A stretch of DNA of 64,000 nt from Natronococcus occultus SP4 (lineage in GTDB: Archaea > Halobacteriota > Halobacteria > Halobacteriales > Natrialbaceae). Below, piece by piece: positions 7,961 to 16,136 of this stretch. Each line of letters opens with the position of its first letter. Position 1 is the first letter of the stretch. The stretch is from the NCBI RefSeq assembly GCF_000328685.1, contig NC_019974.1:3153001-3217000 (forward strand). Direction: 5' to 3'. Under the pieces are notes generated by a model that did not search any database, had not been told where the DNA came from, and saw only the letters and a program-made list of their open reading frames with translations. Both the position numbers and the translations under genes were made by a program.

Positions 7961-9130
7961 ATGGGATACTCCGCAGTGGTGCTCGCGGCAGGGGAGGGGA
8001 AACGCCTTCGGCCGCTGACCACCCACCGGCCGAAGCCGATGCTTCCGGCGGCGACGAAGCCGATCCTCGAACACGTGTTCGACGCGCTGATCGACGCCGG
8101 CGTCACCGACATCACGGTGGTCGTCGGCTACCGCCGTACCCGGGTGCAGTCCGAGTTCGGTCCGAGCTACCGCGACGTCCCCCTGACGTACGTCACGCAG
8201 GGGAAACAGCTCGGTAGCGGTCACGCACTGTTGGCCGCCGAGCAGGCCGTCGAGGGGTCGACCCTCGTGGTCAACGGCGACCAGCTGATCGACAGCCGGA
8301 TCATCCGCGACGTCGTCGAGGCCCACGACGGCGAGTCGACGGCAGCGACGCTCGGACTCGTCCGGCGGGCCGACGTGACACGGTACGGCGGTGTCCTCCT
8401 CGAGGACGGAGAGGTCACCGAGATTGTCGAGAACCCCCGGGACGACCGGAGCTATCGGCTGAACGCCGGCGTCTACGCCTTCGAGCCGGCGATATTCGAG
8501 GCGATCCGCGAGAGCGAGCCCCGGGCGGGCGAGCAGTCGCTGGTCGACGGAATCGACACTTTGCTCGAGGACGGCACCCGGGTGCAGGGGGTCGTCTCGG
8601 AGGGGACCTGGATCGACGCCACCTACCCGTGGGACCTGCTGCGGATCGCCGACGACCTGCTCGAGGCCGGCGAGGGACGACGGATCGCCGACAGCGCGTC
8701 GGTCCACGAGAGCGCGACCGTCATCGAACCGGTCGTGATCGACGACGACTGTGTCGTCGGACCCGGCGCGGTCGTCGGCCCGAACGTCTGTCTGGGCGAG
8801 AACGCGACGGTCGGCTCGAACGTGACCCTGGAGCGCTCGGTCGTCGATACCGACACACGGGTCGACAACGGCGCCACGGTGCGGGACTGCGTGACCGGGC
8901 GCGGCGTCGAGATCGGCCCCAACTCGACGGTCGTCGGCGGTCCGGGCGACGTCGAGATCGGGGATCGGATCCACCGCGAGACCAGCCTCGGCGCGGTGCT
9001 CGCGGATCACGTCCGCGACGAGGGCGGCGTGACCTACGAGCCCGGATCGGTCGTCGGGAACGGCGCTGTCTGTCACGTCGGGGCGACAGTCGGGGGTACT
9101 CTCTCCGCAGAGACGGAGGTGTGGGGCTGA
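7961..9130 (+). CDS. glmU: Bifunctional sugar-1-phosphate nucleotidylyltransferase/acetyltransferase
   Basis: Makes UDP-N-acetylglucosamine-type precursors: acetyl transfer to glucosamine-1-phosphate and uridylyl transfer. 389 residues. The N-terminal nucleotidyltransferase domain shows VVLAAGEGKRLRPLT with RPKPMLP, and VNGDQLID for metal binding. From about residue 245 a left-handed beta-helix of hexapeptide repeats begins (ATVIEP, DDDCVVGPGAVVG). The stop overlaps the glmS start by one base (TGATG), so the two are coupled and share a pathway. Archaeal versions of this domain order are known; exact sugar specificity is inferred. Confidence 0.87.
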   Translation: MGYSAVVLAAGEGKRLRPLTTHRPKPMLPAATKPILEHVFDALIDAGVTDITVVVGYRRTRVQSEFGPSYRDVPLTYVTQGKQLGSGHALLAAEQAVEGSTLVVNGDQLIDSRIIRDVVEAHDGESTAATLGLVRRADVTRYGGVLLEDGEVTEIVENPRDDRSYRLNAGVYAFEPAIFEAIRESEPRAGEQSLVDGIDTLLEDGTRVQGVVSEGTWIDATYPWDLLRIADDLLEAGEGRRIADSASVHESATVIEPVVIDDDCVVGPGAVVGPNVCLGENATVGSNVTLERSVVDTDTRVDNGATVRDCVTGRGVEIGPNSTVVGGPGDVEIGDRIHRETSLGAVLADHVRDEGGVTYEPGSVVGNGAVCHVGATVGGTLSAETEVWG

Positions 9131-10929
9131 TGTGCGGGATCATCGGCTACGTCGGCACCGACCGCTCGGACGCGGCCGACGTCCTGTTGCACGGGCTCTC
9201 CCAGCTCGAGTATCGCGGCTACGACTCGGCGGGGATCGCGCTCGCCGACGGCAGGCTCGACGTCCATAAACGGGAGGGCGAGCTCTCGGCGCTCGAGGAC
9301 GCGCTTGCGGGCGCTGACATCGGGGGCCAGACGACGGGGATCGGCCACACCCGCTGGAGCACCCACGGGCCGCCGTCGGACCGCAACGCCCATCCCCACA
9401 CCGACGCGGACGGTCGCGTCGCGGTCGTCCACAACGGGATCATCGAGAACTACCAGACGCTGCGCGACGAGCTCGCGGCCGAGGGCGTCGACTTCCGCAG
9501 CGACACCGACACCGAGGTCGTCCCCCACCTGATCGCCGGTTTCCTCGAGGAGGGGCTCGACGACGAGGCCGCCTTCCGGGCCGCGATCGAGCGCCTCGAG
9601 GGCAGTTACGCCGTCGCGGCCGTCTTCGAGGGCTCGGAGACGGTGTACGCCGCGCGCAACGAGTCGCCGCTGGTGCTTGGCGTCGCCGACGACGGCACCT
9701 ACCTCGCCAGCGACGTGCCGGCCTTTATCGAGTACACCGACCGCGTGATCTACCTCGAGGACGGCGAGTTTGCCCGGCTGGAGGGCGACGAGATCGCCGT
9801 CACCGACGCGGAGGGACGGACCGTCGAGACCTCGATCGAGACCATCGAGTGGGACCCGGAGGACGCGGGCAAGAGCGGCTACGACCACTACATGCGCAAG
9901 GAAATCAACGAACAGCCCGCGGCGCTGCGGGACTGCCTGCGCGGTCGGCTCGACGAGCTCAGCGGTCGCGTAACCCTGGAGGGGTTCGAGGACCTCGAGC
10001 TGCGCCGACCCGTGACGCTGGTGGCCTGTGGCACGTCATACCATGCGGCGCTGTTCGGCGTCCAGCTGCTCCGGGAGTGGGGCGTGCCGGCCCAGGCGTT
10101 TCTGGCCAGCGAGTTCGAGGCCGACGCGGTGCCGATCGACACCGACTCGGTCGTCGTGGGCGTCACCCAGAGCGGCGAGACCGCAGACACCCTGCGCGCG
10201 CTCCGGGAGGCCAGCGCCGCCGGAGCGACGACGGTCGCGGTGACCAACGTCGTCGGCAGCTCGGCGGCCCGCGAGACCGACCGCGTGCTGTACATCCGGG
10301 CCGGACCGGAAATCAGCGTCGCGGCGACCAAAACGTTCGCCTCCCAGCAGGCCGCGCTGACGATGCTTGCGGCCTCGCTGAGCGACCACCGCTCGCGGGA
10401 GCTGGTCCGCGAGCTGCGGTCGGTTCCCGATCGGATCCAGTCGGTCCTCGACGAGGACGCCGCCCGCGAGGTCGCCGCGACCTACGCCGACGCCAGCGCC
10501 TACTTCTTCATCGGGCGCGGGTACAACTACCCCGTCGCCCTCGAGGGGGCGCTGAAGATGAAGGAAATCACGTACAAACACGCCGAGGGCTTTGCCGCGG
10601 GCGAGCTGAAACACGGCCCGCTGGCGCTCGTGACCGAGCAGACGCCGGTGTTCGCGATCGTCACCGGCGACGGGCGCCGCGCCGAGAAGACCATCGGGAA
10701 CGTCAAAGAGGTCGAGGCCCGGGGAACCCCGGTCGTCGCCGTCACCGACGGCCAGTCCGAGGTCGGCCGCTACGCCGACCACGTCCTCGAGGTGCCCCCA
10801 GCCGGCGAGATTACGTCCTCGATGGTCGCGAACGTCCAGCTCCAGCGGGTCGCCTACTGGACGGCCCATGAGCTTGGTCGATCGATCGACAAACCCCGGA
10901 ACCTGGCGAAAAGCGTCACGGTCGAGTAA
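9130..10929 (+). CDS. glmS: Glutamine--fructose-6-phosphate aminotransferase (isomerising)
   Basis: Makes glucosamine-6-phosphate from fructose-6-phosphate and glutamine, the first step of amino-sugar synthesis. 599 residues, the usual length. MCGIIGYVG places the catalytic Cys at position 2 once the start Met is removed, fixing the start at 9130. The glutamine-amidotransferase domain (GHTRWSTHG) is followed by two SIS sugar-isomerase domains (VACGTSYHAA, TQSGETADT, FIGRGYNYPVALEGALKMKE) and the KSVTVE C-terminus. It is coupled to glmU by a one-base overlap and supplies hexosamines for surface glycans. Confidence 0.95.
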   Translation: MCGIIGYVGTDRSDAADVLLHGLSQLEYRGYDSAGIALADGRLDVHKREGELSALEDALAGADIGGQTTGIGHTRWSTHGPPSDRNAHPHTDADGRVAVVHNGIIENYQTLRDELAAEGVDFRSDTDTEVVPHLIAGFLEEGLDDEAAFRAAIERLEGSYAVAAVFEGSETVYAARNESPLVLGVADDGTYLASDVPAFIEYTDRVIYLEDGEFARLEGDEIAVTDAEGRTVETSIETIEWDPEDAGKSGYDHYMRKEINEQPAALRDCLRGRLDELSGRVTLEGFEDLELRRPVTLVACGTSYHAALFGVQLLREWGVPAQAFLASEFEADAVPIDTDSVVVGVTQSGETADTLRALREASAAGATTVAVTNVVGSSAARETDRVLYIRAGPEISVAATKTFASQQAALTMLAASLSDHRSRELVRELRSVPDRIQSVLDEDAAREVAATYADASAYFFIGRGYNYPVALEGALKMKEITYKHAEGFAAGELKHGPLALVTEQTPVFAIVTGDGRRAEKTIGNVKEVEARGTPVVAVTDGQSEVGRYADHVLEVPPAGEITSSMVANVQLQRVAYWTAHELGRSIDKPRNLAKSVTVE

Positions 10930-11179
10930 ACGCGGGCTCGGGTCCAGGATAGAGAGTCGCGTTTCGGCGACAGTGGCAGGTCTGGCAGCCGCCGTCTACC
11001 GACTCTACATCGGCCACAAAGTACTTATCACTGACATATAGATCGGCTGTAATGAGAGTGCAGAGGAGCGTCCGACCGCAGCGTGGCGCTTCCGTTCGGA
11101 TCCGTGAACGGACAGTCGAGAAACGGAATCGGGACGGGTGTCGCTCGCTCGTTGTTGCCGTCCGCGCGGGTGTGGGTCC

Positions 11180-11365
11180 ATGACTGTCGTCGTCGATCTC
11201 GTCGACGGCACCCGCGAGGAGTTCGAGGCCGTCGAGGAACTCGAGTCGGGCTGGCTGCGGTGTACGCGCCCGCGCGATACGCCCCGCTCGGATCTCCCGG
11301 GTGGAACGTCGACGAAGTACTATCCGCCGGAGCGGGTCGCGACGGTCAGCCGCGACACGAACTGA
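11180..11365 (+). CDS. Small conserved haloarchaeal-type protein
   Basis: A 61-residue acidic protein starting at ATG 11180 (MTVVVDLVDGTREEFEAVEE). No family was recognised. It looks like a small beta-rich protein; the pattern of a hydrophobic strand, DG turn, then charged strand and a conserved-looking STKYYPPERV resembles small hypothetical proteins of halophiles. Codon use and acidic composition support a real gene. The 250 bases upstream contain an AT-rich element near 11023-11030 that may be its promoter. Confidence 0.55.
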   Translation: MTVVVDLVDGTREEFEAVEELESGWLRCTRPRDTPRSDLPGGTSTKYYPPERVATVSRDTN

Positions 11366-11579
11366 AAAGGCCCGTTGACGGGAACCGAGCGGTCGGTTCG
11401 GGTCCGTACCGATCACACTGTATCCCTCCACCCGCCGTCCAATACCGGAACATCCGTGCCCTAACGGTCAGTCTCCGGCAATCGCAGTCCCCCGCAGTAA
11501 TGCCGTCGCCCTGCAACGGAATAGTTCTGTCGGCCAGTTGAATTGATTGAGAACACAACATTCTGGTCCGCGAGGACGC

Positions 11580-12146
11580 TCAGTTCGGTCCGTGCGCGGA
11601 GCGATCGGAGCGGACGCGGTCGACGAGCGCCCGGAGCGTCGCGAGCCCGGGGGAGCCGTCCCGGCGCCAGATTGCGAGCGCGAGGGCGGCGAGGACGAAC
11701 TCCGAGAGGAAGTACGGATCGCCCAGCGACTCGAGGAAGAGGGCGGTCACCGACGGCGCGCCCGACTCGTAGCCCTCGACCGGGAGCGCGGGCCAGAGCA
11801 GGAAGCTAGGGTCGGTACCGCCCCACAGCGCCGGGAGGGCGTCGACCAGCGTGTGAGAGAGCGCGCCGAGGCCGAACGCGAACCCGTACTCGGCGCGGCC
11901 GTACCGCCGTGCGAGGACGTAGACGGCGATCGAGACGGGAACCAGAAACAGCAGGGAGTGGGCGAGGGTACGCCCGGTCGGGATCACGCCCAGATACCAC
12001 GCCAGGGGTTTGTCGATCAGGTCCGGGAACTGGGTGCCAAACAGCAAGACGAGGACGGCGATCTGCCCCGGCGGACGATCGAACCGCGTTCGCGTCGCGA
12101 GCGTGTAACAGAGATAGCCGATTGCTGCGTGTCCGAGCGGCCACAT
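11580..12146 (-). CDS. Membrane-bound metal-dependent hydrolase, YdjM/DUF457-like
   Basis: 188 residues with several transmembrane segments. The N-terminal MWPLGHAAIGYL, the PDLIDKP block near residue 38 and the RTLAHSLLF and LSHTLVDALP motifs place conserved His and Asp residues as in the YdjM/DUF457 family of inner-membrane putative metal-dependent hydrolases. ATG at 12146 chosen because it gives the family-typical N-terminus; upstream sequence is Arg/Ser-rich and out of character. Substrate unknown. Convergent with nothing nearby; 46 bases separate it from the permease operon stop. Confidence 0.8.
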   Translation of the reverse strand: MWPLGHAAIGYLCYTLATRTRFDRPPGQIAVLVLLFGTQFPDLIDKPLAWYLGVIPTGRTLAHSLLFLVPVSIAVYVLARRYGRAEYGFAFGLGALSHTLVDALPALWGGTDPSFLLWPALPVEGYESGAPSVTALFLESLGDPYFLSEFVLAALALAIWRRDGSPGLATLRALVDRVRSDRSAHGPN

Positions 12147-12192
12147 ACAGTTCGGGCGACGGGGACGACGCCTATAACGGGCCTGGTTCGAC

Positions 12193-13392
12193 TCAGGAGT
12201 CGAGGCTCTCGAGGGTCGCCGAGCGACTCGCCTGCCAGCCGGTGATGATCGCGACGAGGGTCCCGACGACGACGGCGACGGCAAACCCGAGGGCCGAGAC
12301 CTCGAGAGGCGTCCGTACGAGCCGTTCGAACCCGACGAGCCGAGTCGAGAGGGCGTTCAACCCCGCGGCGAGTGCGGGCGTCGCGGCGACGCCGATCGCC
12401 CCGCCGAGGAGGCCGACAACCGCTCCCTGGACGCCGACGGTACCGGCCAGCACTCCCCGTGAGAGCCCGATCGCCCGCAGCGCCGCCAGCGCGTCGCGTT
12501 GCTGGTAGGCGACCAGTACGAACAGGTTCGCCGTCAGCGCCGCACCGCCGACGATCGAGAGCCCGACGAGTGCGACCCCGCCCGCGACGAGCAGCAGTCG
12601 GTCTGTCAGCATCGCCGCGAACTGGTCGTCGGCCGTGCGGACGTCGTAGGCGGGGTAGTCGGCGCGGACGTCGTCGGCGACGGCCTCGCGGTCGACGCCG
12701 TCCGCGAGGTTGACCGTGACGAAGGAGGCCCGGTCCGCGCCCGCAGTCCCGGTCATCGACTGCAGCTCGGGTAGCGGGATCGTCGCGGTCTCGGTCCCCA
12801 GGAACTGCGAGTAGTACGAGCCAATCCCGACGACCGTGTAGGCGTCGACGGCGCCGGGGCCGGCGCCGACGTAGACGGTGTCGCCGACGCCGACGTCGAA
12901 CCGATCCGCGGTTTCGGGGTCAAGGACGACGACGTCGGTCGGCGCCGCGGCGTCCTCGCCGTCGGCGGTCAGGGCGCCGTCGAACCCCGCGCCGTCCTCG
13001 AACTCGAAGTGGGCGTGGGTCCCCTCGACGCCGACGGCGGTGAGCGGTTCGACCGCGTCGGGGTCGGTCCCGAGGTAGACGTCGTGTAACGCGACCGTCG
13101 AGACGTCGCCGACGTCCTCGCGCTCGCGCAGGTCGCTCGCGATCGCCGGGGCGTCGACGACCTCGTTCTCGCCGCCTGCGGCGGGCCCCCCGGTGATCCA
13201 GATATCGCGGCCGGCGTCGTCGAACTGCTCCTGGCCCGTCTCGACGACGCCGATCCCGAGGCCGGCCAGCAGCGTCACCGACAGCACCGCGAGGACGACG
13301 CCACCGATCGCGAGGACGGTCCGACCGGGGGAACGGCGCAGCTGGGCGAGCCCGAGACCGACGATGGCCCGGAGCCGGGCGAGGCGGCTCAC
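12193..13392 (-). CDS. FtsX/MacB-type ABC transporter permease
   Basis: 399 residues. An N-terminal membrane helix (about residues 22-48) is followed by a large extracellular MacB-type periplasmic core domain (about 50-260) and three C-terminal helices carrying YQQRDALAALRAIGLSRG, the coupling loop of FtsX-family permeases. Such proteins usually move lipoproteins, peptides or act mechanically with an ATPase. It overlaps the upstream permease gene by four bases (ATGA), so the two form an operon, yet no ATP-binding gene is adjacent. Confidence 0.87.
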   Translation of the reverse strand: MSRLARLRAIVGLGLAQLRRSPGRTVLAIGGVVLAVLSVTLLAGLGIGVVETGQEQFDDAGRDIWITGGPAAGGENEVVDAPAIASDLREREDVGDVSTVALHDVYLGTDPDAVEPLTAVGVEGTHAHFEFEDGAGFDGALTADGEDAAAPTDVVVLDPETADRFDVGVGDTVYVGAGPGAVDAYTVVGIGSYYSQFLGTETATIPLPELQSMTGTAGADRASFVTVNLADGVDREAVADDVRADYPAYDVRTADDQFAAMLTDRLLLVAGGVALVGLSIVGGAALTANLFVLVAYQQRDALAALRAIGLSRGVLAGTVGVQGAVVGLLGGAIGVAATPALAAGLNALSTRLVGFERLVRTPLEVSALGFAVAVVVGTLVAIITGWQASRSATLESLDS

Positions 13393-14621
13393 CGCCCCAC
13401 CTCTGCGAGGACGTCGGTGCGGGCCGCGAGCGCGAGCGGGTAGGGTAAGGCGACCAGCGTCGAGGCGACCGCGACCGCGAGGGCGTAGGGGACCAACAGC
13501 GGGTGGAGGGCCGCGATCGCGCTGGGGGCGATCGTTGCGGTCGCGAGGGCGTTCGCGACGCCGATGGCGGCGACCCCGAGGACGACCCCGAGCAGGGCGC
13601 CGACGACAGCGGTCGCCAGCGTCGTCGTCGCGACCACGAGCAGCCGGCTTCCGGTGGAGAAGCCGACCGCGCCCAGCGTCGCCAGCGTTCGGCGATCGGC
13701 CTCGACGCGCATCCCGGCGGTCGTCGCCACCAGCAGCGAGCAGAGTCCGAGCGAGACCGCGAGCGCGAGCGCGCTCGTCGCGAGCGCGAGCCCGTCGCCA
13801 AACAGCGCGTCGACGTCGGGGACGCCCTGGCCCTCAAGGACGGCGCCGGGGAACGCCGCGTCAGCCCCCGCCTCGATCGCCGCGCCGTCGCCCCAGACCA
13901 GCACTGCGTCGGCCAGTCCGTCCGCGTCGGCGCCGGAGACCGACTGGAGGACGCCGAGTTCGACGAGCGCGACGGGTTCGTCGTCCTCGGGGCCGTCCTC
14001 GACGGCGACGACCGTCGCCGATTGGCTCTCGACGCCCCCGAGAGCGAGCTGATCGCCCGGCTCGACGTCGAGTTCGTCTGCAGCGGGCTGTGAGAGGACG
14101 ACGGGCGCGTCGGCAGGGGTGTCCGCGAGGGTCTCGAGTGGAAGGTCGGCGACCGTCGCGGACTCGGGACCGGAGCCGTGGTCGGTATCGACGCCGACCG
14201 CCGCGAGGTAGGTGATATCGCCGTCGCGCTCGGTGCGAATCGGCTCCTCGAGGACGGGCGAAGCGTGATCGACCCCGTCGCGGTCGGCGAGTCGTGCGGC
14301 CCGCTCGCGGCTCTCGCCGAGGCGCGGTTCGCCGGCACCCGCGACCGAGCCGTGGACCCCGCCATCGTCGGCGACGATCCGGGCGTCGGCGTCGACCCCG
14401 GGCCCGTCGTCGTCGGCCAGCGCGAGCGCGACGCCGGTGACGAGCAGGAGGTTCGCGACCGTCAGCGCGACGACGAGGACGGTCGCGAGGGTCCGTCCTC
14501 GGGCCGTCGTCGTCTGGGTCCGGACCACGCCCAGCGCGAGCGTGAACAGTCCCCACCACCGGCTCGCGCGGGTCGCTATCGGGCTCGGCTCGGCGTTCGA
14601 CTCCTGGTCTGGCTCCGACAT
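13389..14621 (-). CDS. FtsX-type ABC transporter permease, divergent partner
   Basis: 410 residues from ATG 14621 (MSEPDQESNAEPS). One helix near residues 45-70, a large acidic extracytoplasmic domain, then three to four C-terminal helices; VEADRRTLATLGAVGFSTGS is the FtsX-like coupling region. It overlaps the downstream permease by four bases and the two probably pair as a heterodimer. An upstream GTG/ATG extension is rejected because it is Arg-rich. The nucleotide-binding subunit must be encoded elsewhere or be absent. Confidence 0.83.
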   Translation of the reverse strand: MSEPDQESNAEPSPIATRASRWWGLFTLALGVVRTQTTTARGRTLATVLVVALTVANLLLVTGVALALADDDGPGVDADARIVADDGGVHGSVAGAGEPRLGESRERAARLADRDGVDHASPVLEEPIRTERDGDITYLAAVGVDTDHGSGPESATVADLPLETLADTPADAPVVLSQPAADELDVEPGDQLALGGVESQSATVVAVEDGPEDDEPVALVELGVLQSVSGADADGLADAVLVWGDGAAIEAGADAAFPGAVLEGQGVPDVDALFGDGLALATSALALAVSLGLCSLLVATTAGMRVEADRRTLATLGAVGFSTGSRLLVVATTTLATAVVGALLGVVLGVAAIGVANALATATIAPSAIAALHPLLVPYALAVAVASTLVALPYPLALAARTDVLAEVGR

Positions 14622-14794
14622 CGGTGACTGTGCGTGTCGCGTTTCGGCGACCGCTACACGGCGGAGCAAACGGCGTCCCCGCCATTGTTTGTGAGTCGTT
14701 ACCGTCACAGCGTCAGGACCGTTCGACTCGCGAAACAGTCCGCGCGAACCGACTGTATGCCCGTTCGGTTTCGGCACTCCGATCGCCCGATAGC

Positions 14795-14801
14795 TTTATC
14801 T
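14795..14801 (+). promoter_or_regulatory. TATA box of small secreted-peptide gene
   Basis: TTTATCT, 25-31 bases upstream of ATG 14826, with no Shine-Dalgarno sequence before the ATG. This is the spacing of a leaderless haloarchaeal transcript. Confidence 0.55.
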
Positions 14802-14825
14802 CATTGACAGTTGTTACCACACACG

Positions 14826-14951
14826 ATGGTCGGAAGACTCCTCGCCGTGCTGACCCTCGCCCTCCTGTTGTTGTTTCTGGCCGGCGGTCCGGCAGTCGCC
14901 GAGTTCACAGCCTCGCAGCTGTGTGGTCCCCTCGAGTCGATCCAGTGTTGA
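14826..14951 (+). CDS. 41-residue predicted secreted or membrane peptide
   Basis: Too short for usual gene callers. MVGRLLAVLTLALLLLFLAG is a clean hydrophobic signal/anchor, followed by a GGPAVAEF region that could be a signal-peptidase site and a 15-residue C-terminus with two cysteines (LCGP and the terminal IQC). Support is the well-placed TATA element, leaderless spacing and biased composition. It sits alone between the divergent permease operon and the acyltransferase. No family recognised; alternatively a membrane microprotein. Confidence 0.5.
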   Translation: MVGRLLAVLTLALLLLFLAGGPAVAEFTASQLCGPLESIQC

Positions 14952-15049
14952 ACCGCGCCGTCCAGTCGCAGTCGTCGGTCTATCGTCCCGATCCCCGGCG
15001 CGATCGCAGGATAGCTCGCAGTCTCCGGCACTGACGGCAAGTGTCTGTC

Positions 15050-15760
15050 TCAGTCGGTGGGGATCGGCGACCGCGCGAGCGGAACGTCCGCGGCGTCCTC
15101 GAGCGTGCGCTCGAAGAAGGCCCGGTGTTCGCGGATCCGTTGCTCGCTCCATTCCCACCACTCCAGATCGAGCAGGCGGGATCGGACCTCCGGGGGGAAC
15201 CGCCAGCCGATCCGCTCGGCAGGTACCCCGCCGACGATCGCATAGGGATCGACGTCCCTGGTGACGACTGCCCCCGCGCCGACGACGGCCCCGTCACCGA
15301 TCGTCACCCCCGAGAGGATCGTCGCACCCGTCCCGATCCAGACGTCGCTGCCGACGGTGATCGGCCCCTCGGCCGTCGGCGGGAGCTCCCCGTCCAGAAC
15401 CTCCTCGTAGAACCGAATCTGTAACGACGGGCGATCGATCCGGTGATTTGTCTGCTGAAACGTACTCTCGCGGGCGATCGCACAGTAGTTGCCGAGCTCG
15501 ACTTCGCCGACGAGATCGCAGTCGGGCTCGAGATTGGTTCGTCGCCCGATCGTGACGTCGCCGTCGAGAATACATCCCCGGCTCAACCGCGCGTGAGGGC
15601 CGATCTCGACCTGACGGCGGAGCAGACAGCCGATCGAGATCCGGGCCGAAGGAGCGACGTTGAGGTCGACCGACTCGACGTACCGGTTGAGCAGCTCGCG
15701 CGTTACCGGCGGGTAGCCGACGAGAGAGGCCGACCGTTCCACGAGGGAATCTAGACTCAT
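15050..15760 (-). CDS. Hexapeptide-repeat acyltransferase (CatB/Vat-like)
   Basis: 236 residues. The central left-handed beta-helix is built of hexapeptide repeats (ISIGCLLRRQVEIG, GPITVGSDVWIGTGATI, VTIGDGAVVGAGAVVT), ending with DVDPYAIVGGVPAERIG, the signature of CatB/xenobiotic and sugar O-acetyltransferases. His in the QQTNHR segment near residue 105 is the likely catalytic base. The C-terminal WWEWSEQRIREH helix is also typical. Acceptor unknown; modification of sugars is plausible given the glycan genes elsewhere in the window. Confidence 0.85.
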   Translation of the reverse strand: MSLDSLVERSASLVGYPPVTRELLNRYVESVDLNVAPSARISIGCLLRRQVEIGPHARLSRGCILDGDVTIGRRTNLEPDCDLVGEVELGNYCAIARESTFQQTNHRIDRPSLQIRFYEEVLDGELPPTAEGPITVGSDVWIGTGATILSGVTIGDGAVVGAGAVVTRDVDPYAIVGGVPAERIGWRFPPEVRSRLLDLEWWEWSEQRIREHRAFFERTLEDAADVPLARSPIPTD

Positions 15761-16136
15761 GCGTATAGCTACCAGCCAACGTACCCTCGTTTATACTTTA
15801 TCCGGCCACGCGGTAGAGTCATCGGTCGAGACCGTTCGCAGCCCGCGGTTACCGCGGGTAGGCGTTCCCTGTCCCCGTTTCGGTTTCGGAACCGAGCCGA
15901 GCCGATCGGGAGTTCGAGCGAGACGCCGGTGTCGTCCTCGGACTGGCGATCGTTGTGGTCGTCCGCTCCGACCGACCGACGAATCGACGGTTTCGGCGCC
16001 GCGGACGTACCGACGTGGGAATCCGCTCTCGGTGAACGGTCCGGTTACCGTTACTATCGTCGCAGTAACACTGGTTGGAGATCCGGGAGGTCGGTCCATA
16101 ACAAACCGTGGGTCGGGGTTGGTGTCGGGTGGACCA
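15761..16136. other. Divergent intergenic region
   Basis: 376 bases between the acyltransferase and the lipoprotein gene. Apart from the TATA-like element near 15790, reading frames here are Arg/Ser-rich and show no homology; no RNA gene or repeat was seen. Confidence 0.5.
15788..15798 (-). promoter_or_regulatory. Likely TATA box for the acyltransferase
   Basis: The minus strand reads AAAGTATAAAC about 28-38 bases before the ATG at 15760, within an otherwise GC-rich divergent region. Confidence 0.5.

Noticed and set aside
7683-8018. Several 60-90-residue frames between the surface protein and glmU
   Set aside because: Arg/Pro-rich shadows without starts at promoter spacing or conserved features.
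11052-11183. 43-residue Arg-rich ORF overlapping the start of the small protein at 11180
   Set aside because: Has a possible TATA element and an ATGA overlap, but its strongly basic composition is that of non-coding frames here; not supported enough.
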